NCBI RefSeq assembly: GCF_016888005.1
Contig: NZ_JAFDVE010000006.1
Location: 1 to 43,048 of the forward strand
Direction: 5' to 3'
DNA length: 43,048 nucleotides
Source of the DNA: Phycicoccus sp. CSK15P-2
GTDB lineage: Bacteria; Actinomycetota; Actinomycetes; Actinomycetales; Dermatophilaceae
The notes under the pieces were generated by a model that was not told the DNA's origin, searched no databases, and saw only the letters and a program-made list of their open reading frames with translations. Shown in pieces: positions 1 through 7,585 of the stretch. A program made the translations under genes and the position numbers. The stretch's first letter is position 1; each line of letters begins with the position of its first letter.

Positions 1-71
1 GGGTGGCGACGCGAGCCCCAGCGACGAGCCCGCCCCCGGGGACTCACCCGCACCACGCAGCAGTCCCCCGC

Positions 72-122
72 CGGGTCGAGGTGAAGAACGACCCCGAGAA
101 GGTCGCTCTTCACCTCGACCCG
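72..122 (-). terminator. Hairpin terminator of the osmoprotectant transporter operon
   Basis: Two arms (72-93 and 101-122) form a long inverted repeat with one mismatch and a 7-base loop, starting about 30 bases after the stop codon of the binding-protein gene. There is no clear T-tract, which is usual for high-GC actinomycete terminators. Bases 1-71 hold no gene that I can support. Confidence 0.65.
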
Positions 123-154
123 CGCTCAGAAGTACGGCAAGGGGCCCCCGAGGC

Positions 155-1075
155 TCAGCCTGCGAGGCCGTTGCTCGTCAGGAACTCCTGCGCCACGGCC
201 GCCGGGTCCTGCTTGTCGACGTCGGTCTTCTTCAGCATGTCCGCGACCGCCTCCGTGGTGAGCTTCGCCGAGACCGCGTCGAGCGCGTCCTTGACCTCGT
301 CGGCACGGTCGGCCCGCACGAGCGGCACGATGTTCTGCGACCCGAAGAGCTTCTGGTCGTCCTCGAGCGTCACGAAGCCGTTCTCGGCGATGGCCGGGTC
401 GGTGGAGAAGATGTTCGCGGCGTCGGCCTGGCCGTTCTTCAGCGCCTGGACGATCGCCTGCCCGCTGAGCGGACGGAACGACCCGAACTCCACCCCGTAG
501 GTCTTCTCCAGACCCGGGATGCCCTGGGGGCGCTCCTTGAACTCCGGCGGTGCGGCCAGGGTGAGGTCGCCGGCCACGTCCTCGAGGTCGGAGATGGTCG
601 TGAGCGAGTACTCCTGCGCCGTCTCCTGCGTGACGTTGATCGAGTCGTTGTCCTCGGCGGCCGACTTGTCGAGGACCGTGACGTCGTCCGGGATGACCTC
701 CTGGACGTGCGCGTACACCTCGTCCGGGTCGGTGCCCGAGTAGGAGTCGTCGTAGTAGAGGGCGAGCGCACCGGTGTACTCCGGGAACACCTGGATGGAG
801 TTGTCCTGCAGGGCCCGGAGGTAGACCTCGCGGGAGCCGATGTTGAGCTTCGTGGAGGCGTCGATGCCCTCGGCCTTCAGGGCGCCGGCGTAGATCTCGG
901 CGAGAAGGGTCGACTCGGAGAAGTCGGCGCCGCCGACGACGACCGGGCCCCCCGACGACCCCCCGGCCGACCCCGACGAGGGCTCGGAGGACAACGGGTC
1001 GCCACCGCCACCGCAGGCGCTGAGCCCGAGGACGGAGGCCGCGACGAGTGCGACGGCGGAGGTGGTGCGCTTCAT
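155..1075 (-). CDS. Osmoprotectant (glycine betaine/choline-type) ABC transporter substrate-binding lipoprotein
   Basis: This is the extracellular binding protein of a ProX/OpuCC-type importer for quaternary ammonium osmolytes. The 306-residue product begins MKRTTSAVAL, has a hydrophobic signal and a lipobox (LSAC, Cys21), then a Gly/Ser-rich linker. The mature part has OpuAC-family hallmarks: an N-terminal 'GADFSESTLLAEIYAGAL' stretch, 'FPEYTGALALYY' and a late 'GQADAANIFSTDPAI' region. I chose the ATG at 1075 because it opens the signal peptide and follows a GAAGGGA ribosome site; the frame stays open upstream without signal-like sequence. It is the last gene of a four-gene operon after the ATPase and two permeases, with about 55 bases after the preceding gene. 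The exact substrate cannot be read from the sequence. Confidence 0.9.
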   Translation of the reverse strand: MKRTTSAVALVAASVLGLSACGGGGDPLSSEPSSGSAGGSSGGPVVVGGADFSESTLLAEIYAGALKAEGIDASTKLNIGSREVYLRALQDNSIQVFPEYTGALALYYDDSYSGTDPDEVYAHVQEVIPDDVTVLDKSAAEDNDSINVTQETAQEYSLTTISDLEDVAGDLTLAAPPEFKERPQGIPGLEKTYGVEFGSFRPLSGQAIVQALKNGQADAANIFSTDPAIAENGFVTLEDDQKLFGSQNIVPLVRADRADEVKDALDAVSAKLTTEAVADMLKKTDVDKQDPAAVAQEFLTSNGLAG

Positions 1076-1130
1076 GAGGGAGTCCCTTCGTGGCCGGGCC
1101 CGATGCCCGTGAGATGACGGATGGACGGGG

Positions 1131-1892
1131 TCATGCGTGCGTGCGGAGGTCAACGGTGGAGGCGCCGGATTCTTCCGCGCCAGCACTTTCGTCATCCTTT
1201 CGTGACCCTCCGACAGCCCGGCCGGTGAGCCCCGGCGAGACGACCCGGCGCTGCAGGAGCGCGAGCAGACCCTCGAGGGCGACAGCGAGCACGGCGACGA
1301 GCAACGCACCCCCCGCGGCCTGCGCGTAGTCGCCGAGCTTGATGCCGTCGATGATGAACCGGCCGAGGCCCCCGAGCCCCGGGATGGCCGCGATCGTCGC
1401 GGTGGCGACGACCTGGAGCATCGCCGAGCGAACGCCCGACAGCATGAGCGGCAGCGCGTTCGGCACCTCCACCTGCCAGAGCACCTGTCGCCCACGCATC
1501 CCGACGCCGTGGGCGGCGTCCCGGGCGGACGGGTCGACCGCGTCGATGCCGCCGTACGTGCCGGCCAACAGCGGCGGCACCGCGAGAACGGCGAGCACCG
1601 CGATGCTCGGCACGACGTAGGCGAGGTCACCGGGCAGCTTCGGGCCGAGCCACAACGACGCCGCGAGCAGCAGTCCGAGCGTGGGCACGGCCCGGACGGA
1701 GTTGGCGACCGAGACCAGCCACCGCGCCCGGCCGGTGTGGCCCACCCACAGCCCGAGCGGGACGGCCACGAGGGCGGCGACGACCATCGTCACGCCCGTG
1801 TACCAGAGGTGCTCCCACACCCGCGCGGGGATGCCGTCCGCCCCGGCCCAGGTCTCGGGGTCGGTGAACCACTCGAGCAGCGACGGGATCAT
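1131..1892 (-). CDS. Osmoprotectant ABC transporter permease (second)
   Basis: Membrane subunit of the OpuC/ProW-type importer. The 253-residue product starts MIPSLLEWFT and has about six hydrophobic segments. The binding-protein-dependent permease (EAA-type) loop is visible around 'DAAHGVGMRGRQVLWQVEVP', the region that contacts the ATPase. It overlaps the upstream permease gene by 4 bases (ATGA-type overlap at 1889-1892), so the two are translationally coupled. A polar tail of about 40 residues follows the last membrane segment. Systems of this family usually have two permeases flanking the binding protein, and this layout matches. Confidence 0.9.
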   Translation of the reverse strand: MIPSLLEWFTDPETWAGADGIPARVWEHLWYTGVTMVVAALVAVPLGLWVGHTGRARWLVSVANSVRAVPTLGLLLAASLWLGPKLPGDLAYVVPSIAVLAVLAVPPLLAGTYGGIDAVDPSARDAAHGVGMRGRQVLWQVEVPNALPLMLSGVRSAMLQVVATATIAAIPGLGGLGRFIIDGIKLGDYAQAAGGALLVAVLAVALEGLLALLQRRVVSPGLTGRAVGGSRKDDESAGAEESGASTVDLRTHA

Positions 1893-2536
1893 GCGTGTCC
1901 CCCCGCCGCCCGCCGCCAGGGCGTGAGCATCCGGGACCCGAGGACGATGAGGGCGTCGAGCGCGAGGGCGAGCACGACGGTGGCGACGATCCCGGTGGCC
2001 AGCTCACCCCAGATGACGCGGTTGTACCCGTCGATGAGCAGGTCGCCGAGCTGGGAGACGCCGATGATCGACGCGACCGACACGATGCTGACGTTGCTCA
2101 CCGCGGCGACCCGCAGGCCGGCCGCGATGACCGGCACCGCGAGCGGGAGCTCGACCCCGAACAGCCGGCGCAGCCCCTTGTAGCCCATCGCCGTGGCCGC
2201 CTGCTCGACGTGGTCGGGCACCGCCCGCAGCCCGTCGGCGACCGTCCGGGCCATCAGCGCCACGGTGTAGACGGTCATCGCGACGACGACGTTGACCGGG
2301 TCGAGGATCTTCGTGCCGAGGACGAGCGGCATGACGACGAACAGCGCGAGCGACGGCACGGTGTAGAGCAAACCCGTCGTCGTGACGACGACCGGGTACG
2401 CGCGACCCCACCGCTTGGCGACCCACCCGAGCGGTACAGACAGCACGAGTCCGACGACCAGCGGCACCCCGGCGAGGTACAGGTGCGACGCCCCGAGGTC
2501 GAGGACGTCGCGCCAGTGGCCCGCGAGCCACTCCAC
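1889..2536 (-). CDS. Osmoprotectant ABC transporter permease (first)
   Basis: Membrane permease of the same importer, paired with the downstream permease. About six membrane segments are visible, with the EAA-like loop near 'QAATAMGYKGLRRLFGVELP'. I prefer the GTG start at 2536, one base after the ATPase stop codon, with a GGGCGGGA-like ribosome site upstream; this gives about 215 residues beginning (M)EWLAGHWRDV. An ATG at 2575 would add 13 polar residues and overlap the ATPase gene by 38 bases, so it cannot be excluded. The DNA-level coupling to genes on both sides shows one operon. Confidence 0.88.
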   Translation of the reverse strand: MEWLAGHWRDVLDLGASHLYLAGVPLVVGLVLSVPLGWVAKRWGRAYPVVVTTTGLLYTVPSLALFVVMPLVLGTKILDPVNVVVAMTVYTVALMARTVADGLRAVPDHVEQAATAMGYKGLRRLFGVELPLAVPVIAAGLRVAAVSNVSIVSVASIIGVSQLGDLLIDGYNRVIWGELATGIVATVVLALALDALIVLGSRMLTPWRRAAGGHA

Positions 2537-2537
2537 G

Positions 2538-3677
2538 TCAGGTCCCGCCCTCGGGATCCTCGACGGCGCCGCCACGGACCGGGTCGGCGTCGTCGCGCTC
2601 GGGCCGGTCGGTCTCCTCGATGGCGCTCAGCACCTCGTGGGCCAGGACCGTGCCGACGAGCTCGCCGCTGTCGTCGACGACGACCCCGCGGCGGGACGGC
2701 GAGGACAGCGCGGCGTCGAGCGCACCGCGCAGCGACCCGGACGCGCGAGCGACCGTGCCGCCCCGGTGCAGGTCGGCGTCCTCGACCGCCCGCGTGCCGA
2801 CCCGGGCCGGCTCGACCCATCCCAGTGGTCGGCGTGTCTCGTCGACGACGAGCAGCCAGGGGGCGTCCGTCGCCGGGGTCTCACCGAGGACGACCGTGCG
2901 CTCCGAGCGCAGCGGCAGCCGCGGCACGTCCTGGAACTGCAGCGCCCGGTAGCCGCGGTCCTTGCCGACGAAGTCCGCGACGAAGTCGTCCGCCGGGTGG
3001 GCGAGGAGGTAGGCGGGCTCGGCCACCTGCGCGAGCGACCCGCCCACCCGGAGCACCGCCACCTGGTCGCCGAGCTTGACGGCCTCGTCGATGTCGTGCG
3101 TGACGAAGACGATGGTCTTGCCGAGCTCGTCCTGGAGCCGGAGGAACTCGTCCTGCAGCTGGTCGCGCACGATGGGGTCGACGGCCGAGAACGGCTCGTC
3201 CATGAGCATGACCGGCGGGTCGGCGGCGAGCGCCCGCGCCACCCCTACGCGCTGCTGCTGCCCGCCCGAGAGCTGGGTGGGGTAGCGGTCGGCGAGGCGG
3301 GGGTCGAGGCCCACGCGCTCGAGCAGCTCGCGCGACCGGTCGCGGATCCGCGTGCGGTCCCAGCCGAGCAGCCGCGGCACCGTGCCGATGTTGTCGAGCA
3401 CCGTGCGGTGCGGGAAGAGGCCTGCGTGCTGGATGACGTAGCCGATGCCGCGGCGCAGCTCGGCCTGGTCCATCCGGGCGGTGTCCTGGCCGTCGAGGGT
3501 GATGGCCCCACGGGTCGGCTCGATCATCCGGTTGACCATCCGGAGGCTGGTCGTCTTGCCGCATCCGGACGGCCCGACGAGGACCGTGATCCGCCCGGTC
3601 GGGGCTGTGAGGGAGAGGTCGTCGACGGCGACCGTGCCATCGGGATACTCCTTGGTCACGCCGTCGAAGCGGATCAT
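2538..3677 (-). CDS. Osmoprotectant ABC transporter ATP-binding protein with CBS domains
   Basis: ATPase of the OpuCA/ProV type that powers osmolyte uptake. In the 379-residue product, Walker A (GPSGCGKTT) lies at 35-43, the signature LSGGQ at 136-140, and Walker B with the catalytic Glu (VMLMDEPF) at 156-163, followed by the H-loop in 'IVFVTHDIDEAV'. Residues of roughly 255-365 form a C-terminal tandem CBS-like region. In this family that region senses ionic strength and gates transport; the gating role here is inferred. It is the first gene of the operon. A TAGGGT -10-like hexamer ends 6 bases before the ATG, with no ribosome site, which suggests leaderless expression. Confidence 0.92.
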   Translation of the reverse strand: MIRFDGVTKEYPDGTVAVDDLSLTAPTGRITVLVGPSGCGKTTSLRMVNRMIEPTRGAITLDGQDTARMDQAELRRGIGYVIQHAGLFPHRTVLDNIGTVPRLLGWDRTRIRDRSRELLERVGLDPRLADRYPTQLSGGQQQRVGVARALAADPPVMLMDEPFSAVDPIVRDQLQDEFLRLQDELGKTIVFVTHDIDEAVKLGDQVAVLRVGGSLAQVAEPAYLLAHPADDFVADFVGKDRGYRALQFQDVPRLPLRSERTVVLGETPATDAPWLLVVDETRRPLGWVEPARVGTRAVEDADLHRGGTVARASGSLRGALDAALSSPSRRGVVVDDSGELVGTVLAHEVLSAIEETDRPERDDADPVRGGAVEDPEGGT

Positions 3678-3683
3678 CCGACG

Positions 3684-3689
3684 ACCCTA
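3684..3689 (-). promoter_or_regulatory. Probable leaderless -10 element for the osmoprotectant operon
   Basis: The minus strand reads TAGGGT (pattern TANNNT) here, 6 bases upstream of the ATPase ATG at 3677, and no Shine-Dalgarno sequence intervenes. This is the spacing expected for transcription starting at the A of ATG. Confidence 0.45.
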
Positions 3690-3728
3690 ATGGCTCCGCC
3701 TCCGGGGTGCAGGACCCCGCGGCGCGGA

Positions 3729-5084
3729 ATGCCGGGGGCGGTTCGGCCGTTGTCCCTCCGCGTGACGTCAGACGCCCGCCGGGTCCCTCTGTACCTCGGC
3801 CTCCTCTTCGGGCTGGCCGGGATGGGCTCGTCCTCGGCGACGGTGGTGCTCCCCGACATGGCTCGTGATCTCGGGGTCGGCAGCAGCGTCGCGGCCTGGA
3901 CCATCAGCCTCTACGTGCTCATGCTCGCCGTGACCACCGCGGTGTACGGGCGGGTCTCCGACCTCGTCGGGGTCCGGACCCCGCTCCTCGTCGGGTTGGC
4001 GCTCATGGCTGCCGGGTCGCTCGTCTCCGCGCTGGCCCCGACCTTCGCCGTCGAGGTCGTCGCCCGGATGGCCCAGGGCGCCGGCGCGGCCGCCGTGCCG
4101 ACCCTCGGCGTCACCGTCCTCAACTCGCGCTACGAGGGTGCGGTGCGCGGCTTCGCCCTGGCGCGCCTCGCCGCCACCGCGGCGGCCGTCGTCTGCGCCG
4201 GTCCGCTCGTCGGTGGGCTCATCGACCGCGCGTTCGGCTGGCGTGCCGTCATGGCCCTGCCCGTCCTCGGGCTCGCGGTGCTTCCCGCCATCTGGTCGTC
4301 GTTGTCCCGCACCGGGACCGGCGACCGGCTCGACCTCCTCGGTGCCGGGCTCGTCGCGCTGACGGCGGGGGGCCTGGTCCTGCTGGTGCAGTCGCCGACC
4401 ACGGGGCTCACGGTCGCCGTCGCGGGCGCCGTGCTGCTCGTCGTCGGCGCCCCCACGGTCGCCGTGTGGGTCCGCCGGCGGCCGGACGGGTTCCTCCCCG
4501 TGTCGGTCGTACGCAACGGCACGGTCATCCGGGCCGCCGTGGCCGCGTCCGCCGTCCCCGCCGCCTGGTTCGCCCTCCTCGTCGCCGTGCCGCTGGTGGT
4601 GCTGGGACAGGGGTGGAGCACCTGGCAGGTCGGGCTGCTGCTCGTCCCGAGCGTCGGCGCCGCGGCCCTGGTGCCGCGCCTGGGCGGGCGCCTGATGGAC
4701 CACCTCGGGGCGCCGCGCACGCTGGGCCTGGCCGGCCTCCTCGCGTCGGGCTCCCTCGTGTCCGCGGCGGTCGGCTCCGCCCTCGTCGCCGTCCCGCTGC
4801 TCGTCCTCGCGCTGCTCGCGGTCACGGTCGCCTTCGGGCTCGGCCAGCCCACCCTGTCGGCCACGGTCAGTGATGCCGTGCACCCCGGGGTGCGGGGTGT
4901 GGCGCTCGGGGTGGCGACGCTGGTCTTCCTCGTCGGTGGCAGCGTCGGCTCCGCGGGGGTGGCCGGGCTCGGCGACCTCGTCGGCATCCCCGGCAGCCTC
5001 GCGCTCCTCGCCGTCCTGCCCCTGGCGGGGGTGGCGGTGCTGGCCCCCGACCTGCGGCGGGCTGCGGTGCCGGAGCCGGCCTGA
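3729..5084 (+). CDS. MFS transporter (DHA2-like exporter)
   Basis: Integral membrane major-facilitator protein, probably a proton-driven exporter. The roughly 451-residue product is hydrophobic throughout with 12-14 helices. The motif-A loop between helices 2 and 3 reads 'GRVSDLVGVRTPLLVG', and an arginine-containing motif-B/C region follows ('VARMAQGAGAAAVPTLG', 'GPLVGGLIDRAFGWRAVM'). The start is uncertain: ATG 3729 (AGGA about 13 bases upstream) or GTG 3762, which begins just before 'TSDARRVPLYLG'. It is divergent from the osmoprotectant operon (51-base gap) and converges on a DUF421 gene 9 bases away. The substrate is unknown. Confidence 0.85.
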   Translation: MPGAVRPLSLRVTSDARRVPLYLGLLFGLAGMGSSSATVVLPDMARDLGVGSSVAAWTISLYVLMLAVTTAVYGRVSDLVGVRTPLLVGLALMAAGSLVSALAPTFAVEVVARMAQGAGAAAVPTLGVTVLNSRYEGAVRGFALARLAATAAAVVCAGPLVGGLIDRAFGWRAVMALPVLGLAVLPAIWSSLSRTGTGDRLDLLGAGLVALTAGGLVLLVQSPTTGLTVAVAGAVLLVVGAPTVAVWVRRRPDGFLPVSVVRNGTVIRAAVAASAVPAAWFALLVAVPLVVLGQGWSTWQVGLLLVPSVGAAALVPRLGGRLMDHLGAPRTLGLAGLLASGSLVSAAVGSALVAVPLLVLALLAVTVAFGLGQPTLSATVSDAVHPGVRGVALGVATLVFLVGGSVGSAGVAGLGDLVGIPGSLALLAVLPLAGVAVLAPDLRRAAVPEPA

Positions 5085-5093
5085 CCCTCGCGC

Positions 5094-5663
5094 TCAGTCG
5101 CTGAAGAGCTCGCCGGGCAGGTCCTCGGCACCCTGGACGCCGACCACGGCGGCACGCTCCAGGCGCTGGTCGGAGCGGATCACGGTCACCGCGCCCTTCG
5201 GCTCGAGGACGACGAGCGCGACGTCCTCCCGGTGCCCGATACCGCGCTGCCGCAGCAGGGCCCACAGCCCCGGCTCGCTCAGCCCGGCTCGCCGGATCTC
5301 GTCGTGACGCATCTCGCCGGCCGCCATGAGCACGACCGCCGCCGGGCCGAAGCGGCCCTTGCGACGACGACGGGTGAGCCGGATCGCCGGGGACCAGCGC
5401 CCGAACACCCGCTCGAGCACGACGAGCGTGCCGATGGCGATCAGCCCGCCGGCGAGCGTGGGGGACTGGCCGAGCGTCGAGCGTGCCGCGATCGCGCCGA
5501 CGAGGGTGATGAGCGCGATCGACCCGGTGGACGCCGTGGTCGAGACCCGCCTGCCCCAGATGCGCAGCACGACCGCGACCGCGACGTACAGCACGGAGGC
5601 CGAGACGACGACGCCCAGCGCGTCGAACAGGGAGATGCCGAGGTGGCTGGCAAGCTCTTTCAC
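5094..5663 (-). CDS. DUF421/YetF-type membrane protein
   Basis: The 189-residue product matches the DUF421 (YetF-like) layout: a short N-terminus, about three hydrophobic helices within residues 12-90, including 'WGRRVSTTASTGSIALITLV', then a soluble C-terminal domain. That domain carries the typical phrases 'GEMRHDEIRRAGLSEPGLWA' and 'LRQRGIGHREDVALVVLEP'. The YetF domain is known from Bacillus proteins of unclear role; no biochemical function is established. The gene follows the alpha/beta hydrolase gene by 26 bases on the same strand and may be the tail of that operon. Confidence 0.85.
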   Translation of the reverse strand: MKELASHLGISLFDALGVVVSASVLYVAVAVVLRIWGRRVSTTASTGSIALITLVGAIAARSTLGQSPTLAGGLIAIGTLVVLERVFGRWSPAIRLTRRRRKGRFGPAAVVLMAAGEMRHDEIRRAGLSEPGLWALLRQRGIGHREDVALVVLEPKGAVTVIRSDQRLERAAVVGVQGAEDLPGELFSD

Positions 5664-5689
5664 GCCTCGATGATCCCCTGTCGTCGGGT

Positions 5690-6409
5690 TCAGGCGGAGC
5701 GCTCCCGGCCGAGCAGGGCTCCGGTGACGAAGTCGGCGACCGTGCGGTGCCAGAGCTCGGCGTGGCGCAGCATGGCGTGGCGCTCGTGGTCGACCTCGAT
5801 GTGCCGCACGTCGCCGCCGGCCTCCTGCCAGCTGCGGGCCAGCGCCGCGGTGCGCCGCGGGTCCGTCCAGCGGTCGCCGGTGCCGTGCATGAGCAGCACC
5901 GGGGTGCGCACCCCGGGTCGGCGGGCGTCACCCTCGACCCACGGGGCGAGCGCCGCCACCGCGCTGACGCCAGGCTCGGCCGCGAGCTGAAGGGCGACCC
6001 GGCCGCCCATCGAGTGGCCGATGATCGCGATGGGGACGTCGGGGAGGAGCCGACGGATGCGCTCGACCGCCCAGCGGGCGTCGAGCACCGGGTCCTGGCG
6101 CATCCCGTTCCAGCCGCGCACCCTGTTCTTCAGGCGTACCACGGCGACACGGTCGTCCGAGGCGCGCCGGATGGCGTGGGCGAAGGGGAGCATCCGGACC
6201 ACCGCCAGGCGCCACCACGAGACGGGGACCCGGCTGGACTCGGCGCCGCCGTGCAGGACGAGCGCGACGCCCTCGGGGTGGGCGGGGACGTAGCCGCGCA
6301 GCTGCGCTCCACCGCCGCCGTCCGACGAGAGCAGCGCGGCCTGGATGCCGCGCGGGTCGAGGAACCCGTCGTCGGCGGCGGTCGGCATGTCCACCTCGTG
6401 CAGTCCCAT
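5690..6409 (-). CDS. Alpha/beta-fold hydrolase
   Basis: A 239-residue serine hydrolase. The nucleophile elbow is 'IIGHSMGGRVALQ' (G-H-S-M-G). The oxyanion region is near 'LVLHGGAESS', the acid is probably the Asp in 'LMHGTGDRWTDP', and the catalytic His is near 'DHERHAMLRHAELW'. No signal peptide is seen, so it is probably cytoplasmic. I chose the ATG at 6409 because it overlaps the cutA stop by one base (TGATG), giving coupled translation. The substrate is not evident; the family includes esterases, lipases and thioesterases. Confidence 0.85.
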   Translation of the reverse strand: MGLHEVDMPTAADDGFLDPRGIQAALLSSDGGGGAQLRGYVPAHPEGVALVLHGGAESSRVPVSWWRLAVVRMLPFAHAIRRASDDRVAVVRLKNRVRGWNGMRQDPVLDARWAVERIRRLLPDVPIAIIGHSMGGRVALQLAAEPGVSAVAALAPWVEGDARRPGVRTPVLLMHGTGDRWTDPRRTAALARSWQEAGGDVRHIEVDHERHAMLRHAELWHRTVADFVTGALLGRERSA

Positions 6410-6774
6410 CAGTCGGCCTCCCTCGACCGCGCGGCCCCCTCGTTCGGGGAGACGGCGCCGTGCAGCCATCGCGTGTACCCGACGTCTCCGGCCGTCACGG
6501 CGACGGCCAGCACCTCGGGCGTGTCGTAGGGGTGTTCGGTGACGATGCGGCGTCGGATGGGTTCGAACAGCTGCGAGGTGCTCTTGGCGAGGATCAGGTA
6601 CTCGTCGTCCTGCTCGACCTCGTCCTCCCAGCGGTACACCGACGTGACGCCCGGGATCACCTGCACGCACGCGGCGAGCCGCTCGTCGACGAGGAGGCGG
6701 GCGAGTCGCAGCGCAGACGCGCGGTCCGGCGTCGTGCACCGGACCTCGATGACGTCCGTCCCGTCGTCCGCCAT
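6409..6774 (-). CDS. cutA: CutA family divalent-cation tolerance protein
   Basis: A 121-residue protein of the small trimeric CutA family. Visible family hallmarks are the opening 'VIEVRCTTPDRASALRLARL', 'RLAACVQVIPGVTSVYRWE', 'DDEYLILAKSTSQLF' and 'HPYDTPEVLAVAV'. CutA was first linked to copper tolerance in E. coli, but its molecular role is still disputed. The gene sits 3 bases after the dcd stop codon and overlaps the hydrolase start, so it is the middle gene of a dcd-cutA-hydrolase operon. The C-terminus is about ten residues longer than usual and polar. Confidence 0.92.
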   Translation of the reverse strand: MADDGTDVIEVRCTTPDRASALRLARLLVDERLAACVQVIPGVTSVYRWEDEVEQDDEYLILAKSTSQLFEPIRRRIVTEHPYDTPEVLAVAVTAGDVGYTRWLHGAVSPNEGAARSREAD

Positions 6775-6777
6775 CGC

Positions 6778-7353
6778 TCAGACGTCGGCGCGATGGAAGT
6801 TCTGGAAGCTGCGGCTGGCCGTGGGGCCGCGCTGGCCCTGGTAGTGCGAGCCGTACGCCGCCGAGCCGTAGGGGTTCTCGGCCGGGCTGCTCAGCCGGAA
6901 GAAGGCGAGCTGGCCGATCTTCATCCCCGGCCAGAGCATGATCGGCAGGGTGGCGACGTTGCTCAGCTCGAGTGTGACGTGGCCGGTGAACCCGGGGTCG
7001 ACGAAGCCGGCCGTCGCGTGGGTCAGCAGGCCGAGCCGGCCGAGGCTGGACTTGCCCTCGACGCGGGCCGCGAGGTCGTCGGGCAGGCTGACGGTCTCGA
7101 GGGTCGAGCCGAGCACGAACTCGCCGGGGTGGAGGACGAAGCCCTCCTCGGGCTCGACCTCGACGAGCCGGGTGAGGTCGGCCTGGTCCGCCGCGGGGTC
7201 GATGACCTGGTACTTGTGGTTGTCGAAGAGGCGGAAGAACTTGTCGAGCCGGACGTCGACACTGCTCGGCTGGATCATCGCCGGGTCCCAGGGGTCGAGC
7301 GCGACCCGTCCGGAGTCGACCTCGGCGCGGATGTCGCGATCGGAGAGGAGCAC
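6778..7353 (-). CDS. dcd: dCTP deaminase (probably dUMP-forming)
   Basis: Converts dCTP toward dUMP/dUTP for thymidylate synthesis. The 191-residue product begins [20 protein letters not shown] and carries the core '[20 protein letters not shown]', the catalytic Glu region 'GHVTLELSN' and the C-terminal nucleotide-binding tail '[11 protein letters not shown]'. Actinobacterial members of this length (as in Mycobacterium) are bifunctional dCTP deaminase/dUTPases; that extra activity is inferred here. The start codon is GTG at 7353, with TAGCCT seven bases upstream and no ribosome site, which suggests a leaderless transcript. It heads the operon with cutA. Confidence 0.95.
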   Translation of the reverse strand: MLLSDRDIRAEVDSGRVALDPWDPAMIQPSSVDVRLDKFFRLFDNHKYQVIDPAADQADLTRLVEVEPEEGFVLHPGEFVLGSTLETVSLPDDLAARVEGKSSLGRLGLLTHATAGFVDPGFTGHVTLELSNVATLPIMLWPGMKIGQLAFFRLSSPAENPYGSAAYGSHYQGQRGPTASRSFQNFHRADV

Positions 7354-7360
7354 GGGCGTC

Positions 7361-7366
7361 AGGCTA
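7361..7366 (-). promoter_or_regulatory. Probable leaderless -10 element for dcd
   Basis: The minus strand reads TAGCCT, seven bases before the GTG start at 7353, with no Shine-Dalgarno sequence between them. Confidence 0.4.
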
Positions 7367-7471
7367 CCGGCGGGCCGCCGTGCGGGCGGGCAGGTGGTGG
7401 GGATGGCCCGGTCGCGGTGGGCTAGACTTCCCGGCGCCGGGGAGGTCGGAGCATCCGTCTCGACCCGGCGC

Positions 7472-7542
7472 GCCGGTGTAGCTCAATGGTAGAGCGCCAG
7501 CTTCCCAAGCTGGACACGCGAGTTCGATTCTCGTCACCGGCT
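7472..7542 (+). tRNA. tRNA-Gly (anticodon CCC)
   Basis: The acceptor arms 7472-7478 and 7535-7541 pair perfectly over seven bases, followed by discriminator T7542. The D-arm begins TAGCTCAATGGTAGAGC, the anticodon stem CCAGC/GCTGG encloses the loop TTCCCAA (anticodon CCC), and the T-arm contains GTTCGATTC. The CCA end is not encoded. A TAGACT hexamer at 7423-7428 could be its -10 box. The T-arm and acceptor 3' end are partly repeated at 8558-8568, beyond the adjacent insertion sequence. Confidence 0.96.
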
Positions 7543-7543
7543 C
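7533..7543 (+). repeat. Direct repeat, left copy (tRNA 3' end)
   Basis: GTCACCGGCTC at the 3' end of the tRNA is repeated exactly at 8558-8568, two bases beyond the right inverted repeat of the insertion sequence. It could be the core of an old att site or the trace of a local duplication. Confidence 0.55.
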
Positions 7544-7585
7544 GGACGCACCCCGCGAGCGTAGTGAGCCACCAGTGACGGATCG

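Noticed and set aside
2382-3728. Open plus-strand extension upstream of the first MFS gene
   Set aside because: It is antisense to the well-supported ABC ATPase gene and its translation shows no transporter-like sequence; the MFS protein begins near 3729.
6409-7353. Nucleotide-based defence role for dcd (phage dCTP depletion)
   Set aside because: The protein is a standard housekeeping dCTP deaminase in an operon with cutA; there are no defence-like neighbours at that point.
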